NCBI GenBank assembly: GCA_032433765.1
Contig: JAVIAB010000092.1
Coordinates: forward strand, 64,731,666 to 64,795,665
DNA from: Megaustenia siamemsis
Taxonomy: Eukaryota > Mollusca > Gastropoda > Stylommatophora > Ariophantidae
Length of the DNA stretch: 64,000 nucleotides
Direction of reading: 5' to 3'
A program made the translations under genes and the position numbers. Of this stretch, positions 56,520-64,000 are shown piece after piece (the first letter of the stretch is position 1; each line of letters opens with the position of its first letter). Below the pieces are notes generated by a model. That model searched no databases. It was not told the DNA's origin and worked only from the letters and a program-made list of their open reading frames with translations.

Positions 56520-58735
56520 ATATGTTCAATAAATGAACAAGACAATACAATCGTATAATGCACTTTATTATTTTATTACCACTAAAATGTCAATAAAAAA
56601 GTAAAATGAATTATACGATTTATTTTTTTTTTTTGCTATTGTAAGACAAAGAATACGACTAGTGTCGTCCGTTCTTGATGTGACTATCAACTCCATAACC
56701 AGACTACGCCCATTTAATAAGTGAACCTGTTTTATCAGATCAGCTAAAGATCTAAGTTCACGGCACCAAACTCGTAGCAAACATGAATCGTCGAAGTTAT
56801 TTCAGAAAGTTTATTAATAGTATTTGGTTTATATTAGAAATTAGTTATTAGGAATTAATTATATAGGGTAATGACAAATGCCACAACATATGAAACAGTT
56901 AACAACGACAGACTCAGTGTTTCTTCGGAAGGTAGAGAACCGATGTCTCCGACAAGAGTGGATGATATACTTGTATACTAGTATAAGCATCAACCCTGGC
57001 CTTCCCTCACCCCCAATAGCATTCAAATGCTGTTGGAGATTGGTTCATGGCAATGCATGAGATAATAGACTGGTCTCGGGTGAATGTGTGGTAGGAATGA
57101 TTGACATGCCCAAGTTCGACTTCCTGAAAGTTCTCATTGGCTGTATATTAGAATTCGACATGACTATCGGTAATAATGCGATATTGAGACTGCAACAGTT
57201 TGGAATACAAGGTCGATAAAATAGGAACGATAACCTGCAAGGATGAATTAGATACGTGCACAACCAACGAGCTAATGTAGTCATCAGTGATGTTTATTTT
57301 TCATAATCTCTCAGAAAACTAATGAACCCCTATAAGTTTGCCTGGAGTGTTGTGGTGCCAACTCTAACAACAACAGAAGAAATCATTAATGTCTCGCACT
57401 GTACCTGATCTACTTTGTTTATTTTCAAATTCCAATGTATTTTATTGCGCAGCTTGCAAACTACAAATTGAATTTTAATCCAAGCACGAAAACTAAACAC
57501 TGATCTGAACAATGGCCGAAAGAAACGGTGGCCGGGATTTACGTTGATGTTGGTTAGATGTTTCATAGACAATAGAGCAGATAGGATCAAAAGGAGCAAA
57601 ACATTGAAAAATTAGAAAGCGCGGGTGGAATGGGTCTTATGAGGAAAGAGGAAAGGATATGTCCCATAGGGTACGATGACAATCAGAAAGAGAGGAAAAT
57701 GGAGAGAGAGAGGATACAGGTGGCACGGAGGTAGAAGAGCAGAAGAGGTAATATATATAAAGTAGGGAGGAATATGGATAAGACATAGGAAAGGAGAGGA
57801 AACCAGTTATTAAAGAAAAGACTTTAAACTTTTGGGTTAGAGAGTGTCAAAACGAGTGCTGTGAGTCAGTTCTCCAACATGAGCCGACTCTGGGTATCAG
57901 AGACACAAGAGCTGATGCCAGTAACCCGGAAGTCATCAGAGGTACTGTGGCCTGACGATCTAAACTGGGAGGAGACAGGAGTGCCAGAGTTGCGTTCGAT
58001 ATTTTACAAATGTTCACGGGCTTTACTCCCTAATCGTCAGCCTGTTTTGCCAATATATGTTTTGAGACAACTTTGGCAGATGATAGTGTATATAAGATTC
58101 CGGTACATACACGTGAAGCTGATATCAAAGAACCCATTCGGGATGTTGTCTTGTCTTTCTATTAGTTTATCTGCTTCATACTGTTTTATGTTTATTTTAC
58201 ATAAGATTAATTTGGTTTTGCTAAAAATAATGTTCTTTAATTTATCGAGAAACTTAACTTACGCCATGCAGAAATGAGTATTCGTATTTCGTGTTTGTTT
58301 TTGTATTAGTATTTGTTGTCTTGTGTCTAATGAAGGCTTTTTGGCTAAACGTCGTAGTTTGTTTCGTCTCTACATGTTTAATTACTTAATATCATTTTAT
58401 GTTTATTTTCCATGAATAACATTGTGCCTGAAAAATAAAAGAGATATTAATAAAGGAATGCTATTTTGCTGGTACTTGTAATGTTAATGCATGGAATTCT
58501 GACGAGGATAATTTCACGCCAAGAACCACTCATTAATAGTAATTTGTAAGATTACTTAAGTCTTTCTGACTTCGAATAAAAACGGTCATTGTGACTATGG
58601 TTTTTATTTCTCATCAATACTGGTTCAGTTGGCGTATATAGTATGTGTAACAGAAAAAATGAATTATGCTTCCTATAATAAAACTAATTTAATGCGAAGA
58701 CAGCAGCTAAAATTTATTGTGACAATTTGAAAAAT
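56520..58735. other. Intergenic, no recognised feature
   Basis: About 2.2 kb. A 138-codon ORF at 57,861-58,277 and shorter ones have no recognised motif. A purine-rich stretch lies at about 57,630-57,830. Confidence 0.45.
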
Positions 58736-58737
58736 TA

Positions 58738-58901
58738 AAGGGAGAAGAGCTAGAGAAACACAGAGACGAAGCAACATAAAGTTACAGATAATGATTCGGA
58801 ATGAAGTCGACAACAGCAGTGATAAACAGCTGCATAACTAGAAAAATGCAGTGAGACATAGTCACCTACGCCAGCAGGTATTATATATAATGATGATGAT
58901 G

Positions 58902-58933
<32 letters not shown>

Positions 58934-58985
58934 GATGAAGATGATGATGCTGATGATGAAGATGATGATGCTGATGATGAAGAAA
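58738..58985 (+). pseudogene. LINE 3' remnant with long ATG tail
   Basis: 'GRRARETQRRSNIKLQ' and a decayed 'RHSHLRQQVLYI' resemble the '...YASRHST' end, followed by about 90 bp of ATG/ATGGTG/AAG triplets (58,889-58,980). This triplet tail type is seen on the other LINE ends. Confidence 0.55.
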
Positions 58986-58989
58986 ACCA

Positions 58990-60520
58990 ACATAGAAATC
59001 ACACCAAAGCTTCTTTGACCTGGAATTTGCAGTGGAAATTGCAAATAACCAGACCGAGGAAAAAAGAAGAATCCAGTTGATAATTTAAACAGAAACATAA
59101 GAGTTGGAAACTTACAAGAACAGACTGCAGAGAATGGTTCTTTCCCTCTTTTTTTTCCTCGGGATATCAGACATCGATACAAATATTGGTGATATATAGA
59201 ACTGTGTTCCCCTGCTGTTCTTGTTGTTCTCTAGAGTGATGTAGGTCGTGTGTCCGAGAAAGGTCTTTGTTGACTGTACTTCTCGCACTGGCTTGTACAG
59301 TTTGTAAGACTAGTTATTTATATATAAATTGATCAGAGACTTTACGACCCCTAGGTGCCTTCTAATGGTACTGGAAGGATCAAGAAATAAGAAATTACAG
59401 AGAGACTTTGGCATATTTACGGCACTCGGGGGGAAAAAACCCACAATTAGTAATAAATCCCCCCAGTAATAAATGTTTTTGAGTAAATGTTCATTGTGTT
59501 AATAGACAAGATATTATGTTGTGTAATTATTGGAGACTGATCACATAAGCAGAGATCATTTTATGTTCATGTTTGTACGTTTGGGGTATGTCTTTTATAA
59601 TCATGTTTATAGTTAACCCAAGGTAGGAGCAACCGGAAAAAGAAAACGAATGGTTCGTTGTAGACCTTTTGTATTAGTTATGAGCTAACAAATAAAAAAT
59701 GGACGCAATTTTTAAAAAAAATGTTTCAATGTTTTTCTATTTTTTATTTTTTTATTTTTTTTTTATTTTTTTTTTTACGAAAGTGTTATATAGGCTTACG
59801 CGGGTCTGAGTGATTTGAACTGACTGATTGTCAAAACAGTAGATGTCGATTTGATTCCTGGTATACTTTAAAGTGTGTGTTTTTGTTTCCTGTGGAGAAA
59901 AAGAATTAGGAAAGAAGGGGTAACATGAAAACTGTAACTACAACACTACGAGACAAACTGTACTGCAGCATGCGACTTTTATTTCCAGCAATTTTTGCAA
60001 AGCAAAAAGAAAAAGAAATGGGGATAAATTGTATTATGATCAATTTATTGTTATTTTATTTCATGTGTGCTCAGTTAAATAAGAAATGCGACAACACATA
60101 CTCATTTGGATAGATTGTTATGTTGAATATGTAAGAAAAGAGCTTCACCTTATACATTTTGTTACTATTTGTTTCTATTAAATTGCTTTGCTTTTCAATC
60201 CAGTAAAAATAATGAAGGATTGCTAGAGAAATGTTTCAACTCTCGTAACGAACTCTCGTGGACACATTAAACTGAAGATTTTGGCTGAGTTAACCTTCAT
60301 CTTTGCTATATATTACGTCACTGGTTAAATCACAATAAGGCGTAACCTAATCTCTTTCAGGTGTGAGAGAGTTGTTCTTTGTGAAAGAAACAAAGTAAAA
60401 TATTAGGAAAATTTGATTATAAGAATCTGTCGTCTTTCAAAGAAAGGGAAAAAAATGATAATTCTTCATTAAAAATTCAAATAGCAATTACATGCAAAAA
60501 GAAGGAGGCAATGAGCCTCA
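58990..60520. other. Intergenic, no recognised feature
   Basis: A T-rich run at about 59,735-59,775; otherwise AT-rich with no motif-bearing ORF. Confidence 0.5.
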
Positions 60521-60524
60521 AAGC

Positions 60525-60812
60525 AGCAAAGTTGAAGCTGTTCGCGACCCTCAGCTTATGGGTTGCGCCAGGATCGGTGAACCTGAACTATCCAGACCCT
60601 AATCCATCTCTACGCGGTGCCTCTAAAATCATACTGGGCTGCCTAGTCTGGCCAAGCGAGTAGGGATCGAAGAGGGAAGGGAACCCGTGTTGCCCACATA
60701 TGCTTATATATAAGCTACGAAGTTGCAGATATGTTGGGCCGACGGTAAATACAACACAACGCATCTACATCCACGTAACGTCCTTCCTAGGACAGAAGAC
60801 GAAGAGGAAACG
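60525..60812 (-). repeat. Dispersed repeat, about 285 bp, copy 2
   Basis: Reverse complement of 20,898-21,183, see that entry. The strongest shared block is CTACTCGCTTGGCCAG (here CTGGCCAAGCGAGTAG at about 60,648). Confidence 0.8.
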
Positions 60813-60867
60813 AAATGAATTCCACAAGTAGTCATCGGGTGAACGACACAACGACAATCTGCGAGAG

Positions 60868-61232
60868 AAAATAGTGATATATGTTGGGATTTCTCAGAAG
60901 AATGTTGAAAGTTCCCTGGACAGCTAAAAAGAACAATGAGGAAGTTCTCAAAGAGGCCAACACGAAAAGGGAACTCTTTAAAAAAATCAGAAAGAAGCAA
61001 TCAACATTTTTCGGGCACATCATGAGAAGAGGAAAGTTGGAATACTTGGTTACAACTGGCAAAATAAAAGGAAAGAGAGATCGCGGACGACAAAGAGAGA
61101 AAATACTGGATTGCTTGGTGTCATGGCATGGAAAACAGTCAACAACAGAACTGATACGATGCACTGTAGATAGAAGATTGTGGAGGGACATGATCGCCTA
61201 CGCCAACCGGTAAGGCACATGATGATGATGAA
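60868..61232 (+). pseudogene. RTE-like LINE C-terminal region
   Basis: A 110-codon ORF: 'MLGFLRRMLKVPWTAKKNN', 'FFGHIMRRGKLEYLVTTGKI', 'RDRGRQREKILDCLVSW', 'QSTTELIRCTVDRRLWRDMI', 'AYANR', stop, then ATGATGATGA. It is very close to 41,655-42,069 and more diverged from the LINE at 560-3,940. It is 5'-truncated near 60,868 and directly abuts another LINE fragment on its 3' side. Confidence 0.85.
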
Positions 61233-61254
61233 TATATATGTAAAGGAGTGCATG

Positions 61255-61985
61255 GGCACTTACAGCACGCTCGGCAGGCAGAATATTCAAAGAAGACGAT
61301 GATGCATACGTTATGACGAGTAGCATGACGGTGGAGGCGATGGTAGTGGCAATGGCATTTATCTGGTTAGAGTCATAAGACTACACCCACGGCTGTATAC
61401 TGAGTAATTCGGTGAGTTGGATAAAACAAAGTGGAGGCGGGCTCTGTACGCAGGCAATGGGTAGAGTCATTGCAGAATTCAAAAATACATAGAATCACCC
61501 TTGTCTACCTCCCTGGGCATGCGGGAGTACGGGGAAATGAAAGAGCAGGCAGTTTGGCTAGCTGTGCTGTCGTTGAAGAATGGATCGGGCGGACATCATC
61601 AATGCCCTTCGAGATGTGGGAAGGGCATAGGACTTCGACAACCATGAGTCCACGTCACTCCTTCGGATGAAAGAGATGGAAGTTAAGATGGGCACAGCCA
61701 GAAACGAGAAACTTAGTGGGCGTGTAAGAAGACTTATCAGCCAACACAGAACTGGAATCGTCAGTCGCGGGACACTGTGGGATGTACTGAGGAGGGGATC
61801 TGAGCACCTATGGACATGTTCGGAGTGCAATGATGATGACCCACAAATAACTCAATGTCGCGAAATATTTAACTCAAAAGTATTAAGTTACAGAATTTGC
61901 GAAGAAGAATTGGTTGGGGGAAAGGGAAGGGGGGGGGGGGGCGCCTTTGCCACATTTATTACCATCCACAAATCTGCGAACTAAG
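61255..61985 (+). pseudogene. LINE RNase H C-terminal part
   Basis: Plus strand: 'SAGRIFKEDDDAYVMTSSMT', 'RQWVESLQNSKIHRITLVYL', 'PGHAGVRGNERAGSLASCAV' (the last catalytic aspartate position reads G, ERAG for ERAD), then after a frame change 'MKEMEVKMGTARNEKLSG', 'RVRRLISQHRTGIVSRGTLW' and 'WTCSECNDDDPQ', part of the terminal Cys knuckle. It is the same family as 42,775-44,215. Confidence 0.78.
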
Positions 61986-61989
61986 TAAC

Positions 61990-62580
61990 ATGTTTTTAAA
62001 ACTGTGTCTATTTGATTTGAATTGTGCGACTGGACTCGAAGCAATACTCACAATGAGACATGAAGTTAACACACCAAATACACTTACTGGACCAGAGGTG
62101 AAGAAACACTTATTTTAAAACAGGCCAAATAAAAATTCATCCATTTTGTGAAACAAACACTTTTTATTGTTTCAATTTTATCTTCAGTTTTTGTTTTCAT
62201 TTGTACACATTGTATTTTCTGCAAAATCAATAAAACGTGCATGTCACAATAGCATTCTTTTCTATCTGCGTGCCCTTATTTTATACTTGTATATCACCAT
62301 TGCAATCAGGCATTGTATCCATTAGCACTAAGCTCACTTAGCTGATTATTCACTTTACCATCAACAAATAATCTCTAAATGGATTTCAAACAGTTTTCAA
62401 GATGTAAATATGAAAATAGATAAATAAAGAATAGATAGAATAGATAGAAAATAGAAAGATAAATCAAATTCCAGAAGTAAAATTAGGTGGAGGAAACCAA
62501 CCCATAGAACATGGAACTTTTATTTCCGAGCGTTGGAAGAAAATAACGGCGGCTTTACTCGCGGGACCAACGTGAGCACA
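61990..62580. other. Intergenic, no recognised feature
   Basis: Includes an ATAGATA-type short repeat near 62,417-62,460. No gene seen. Confidence 0.5.
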
Positions 62581-62584
62581 AACT

Positions 62585-62727
62585 AAATGTTGATCAAAAG
62601 AAAGTGAATGTTGATCGAAAGAAAGTGAATGTTGATCGAAAGAAAGTGAATGTTGATCGAAAGAAAGTGAATGTTGATCGAAAGAAACTGAATGTTGATC
62701 GAAAGAAACTGAATGTTAATCGAGAGA
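62585..62727 (+). repeat. Minisatellite, 21-bp unit, about 7 copies
   Basis: The unit is GAATGTTGATCGAAAGAAAG plus one base, with small changes in the first and last copies. Confidence 0.95.
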
Positions 62728-62729
62728 AG

Positions 62730-63605
62730 TCTAACACAGCCTGCCAATTTGTGAGAGATATTGATGTGAATACATAAGGACGAACTAAAATAGATTATGC
62801 AAGAAGAGAAAATAGTGTCTGCTTAATTACATTTTGTCAGTGATTTACTCAGCTTAGTGAGAGAGTTTATACAAAAAATACTGCATAGAGCTAAACGAGT
62901 ATTGCAACTCTGGTTGTGTAATTATATTCCTCTTTTGTATGTGCTCATAATTTGGTGGCTATTCTATCAGACATGCGCTTACGATGAATATGACTGCTGT
63001 GTCTGGAGCATAGATCATACAGCAGATTGCAGTTTTGATCCGTCAACATCTCCCTTGACTTGACAAATATTGGACAATCTACGTTTCGTAGTTTGCGCAT
63101 TTAACCAGTATGTGTACAAAGGCGGGAAAACTCATAATATACTTAGCTAAACCAGTCGCTTTCAACAGAAATTATACGTGCTTTGAAACTGGTGATAATA
63201 GCTTGTCTTGGTCAGTCATTCTCGGGTGTATATAGAGCAGTCAACAATGAGACAATTCTGATCTCGTCTGTTGGATTGGATGACTCTTTATACATCAGAG
63301 TTTGAGTTTTCTTCTATAAAGGGTTATGAACTTCTATAATATTGTAGAGGAGTGCATTGGTAGTTTCCCCTTGCTTGCCATATGATTTGTGTATGGTTTA
63401 CTCCTAAACAATACCTAATGAATCTACAAAGTAGTAAGGTTTTCAAGTAAAAGTTGTCCGTCTCTTTGATGAGCTGTCAACAAAAATTGTAGAGTTTGAT
63501 CTAACTCAATATAATGCTCGATAAAATCAGTTGAGATGTGGTTTTTTTTTTTTTTAACAGAGTGCTAAATTTACAGCGGACATGAGATATTGTATATGAT
63601 GAAGT
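62730..63605. other. Intergenic, no recognised feature
   Basis: AT-rich; a 68-codon ORF at 62,857 has no motif. Confidence 0.5.
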
Positions 63606-63609
63606 GCTA

Positions 63610-64000
63610 AAAGAAAAAGATGACAACACACATTTTTAGGAAAAGGCAGTTCAGATACTGGAACAGAATAGGCGGGTTGGAATACATAATAACAACTAGA
63701 AAATATTGGTCACTTGGGCAGTGGTGAAAGAAGGGAAATGTTGCTCGATGGTTTCACAGCTTGGCATAGCCAGAGATCAACAGTGGAACTGTGTCATATC
63801 GCACAATATGGAGAATTAGGGAGAGATGTGATATCACACGCTTCTTGGCATAGCCAGAGACCAACAGCGGAACTGTTTCAAGTCGCACAATATTGAGAAT
63901 TAGGAAGAGACATCACACAATATTGAGAATTAGGGAGAGATGTGATATCACACGCTTCTTGACATGACCAGAGGTCAACAGTGGAACTGTTTCACATAGC
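63610..64000 (+). pseudogene. RTE-like LINE C-terminus, tandemly duplicated
   Basis: 'GGLEYIITTRKYW', 'ERREMLLDGFTAWHSQRSTV' and 'GELGRDVISHASWHSQRPT' resemble the 'GKLEYLVTTGK ... LWRDMIAYANR' C-terminus. The terminal block is repeated directly: CTTGGCATAGCCAGAG at 63,760 and 63,844 (84 bp apart) and a variant at 63,958 (114 bp on). It runs off the window end. Confidence 0.65.

Noticed and set aside
57861..58277. 138-codon ORF as a host gene
   Set aside because: No recognisable domain, no splice context and no support from neighbours.
58889..59182. 106-codon minus ORF with poly-Ile
   Set aside because: It is the reverse reading of the ATG-triplet tail of a LINE.

Overview
This is an AT-rich eukaryotic (metazoan) nuclear window built almost entirely from mobile DNA and tandem repeats. 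I see no host gene that I can support: no multi-exon gene, no rRNA, no intact tRNA and no CRISPR. The repeats fit an invertebrate, most likely a mollusc and possibly a cephalopod: tRNA-derived SINEs, RTE-like and I/jockey-like LINEs with many 5'-truncated copies, a long-spacer Tc1/mariner-type transposase, and abundant young minisatellites. That placement is inference from repeat style.

Layout. 0.1-0.35 kb: a SINE. 0.5-3.9 kb: a near full-length but broken RTE-like LINE on the minus strand. 4.07-6.46 kb: a complete 2.39 kb DNA transposon with perfect 23-bp terminal inverted repeats, a TA target duplication and a 427-codon transposase broken by one stop, followed by two further related right ends. 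7.2-22.4 kb: mostly unannotatable sequence with LINE remnants, SINEs and minisatellites (units of 25, 37, 53 and 21 bp). 22.48-31.50 kb: a 9.03 kb foldback (giant palindrome) element inserted inside a SINE. 32.3-37.7 kb: an I/jockey-like LINE with endonuclease, reverse transcriptase and RNase H, interrupted by about 1 kb of foreign DNA. 38.2-40.3 kb: a second copy of the transposon family in the opposite orientation. 40.9-47.4 kb: LINE 3' ends and a 25-bp satellite that grew out of a SINE core. 47.6-50.8 kb: a 15-bp array and a 2.4 kb array of a 54-bp unit open on both strands. 51.1-56.5 kb: a hairpin element, two SINEs with target duplications, and two closely related RTE-like LINE copies. 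56.5-64 kb: more LINE 3' ends, a dispersed 285-bp repeat and a small minisatellite.

The outstanding object is the foldback element at 22,478-31,504. Its two long arms are inverted copies of each other. Their outer ends are perfect inverted repeats, flanked by an 8-bp duplication (one mismatch) of the SINE target. The SINE itself has a perfect 13-bp target duplication around the whole composite. Each arm carries a tRNA-like pol III promoter region, three related GC-rich terminal modules and a large array of 18-bp subunits organised in 180-bp higher-order units. No transposase is encoded, so it is non-autonomous. Its superfamily is not something I can settle from sequence alone.
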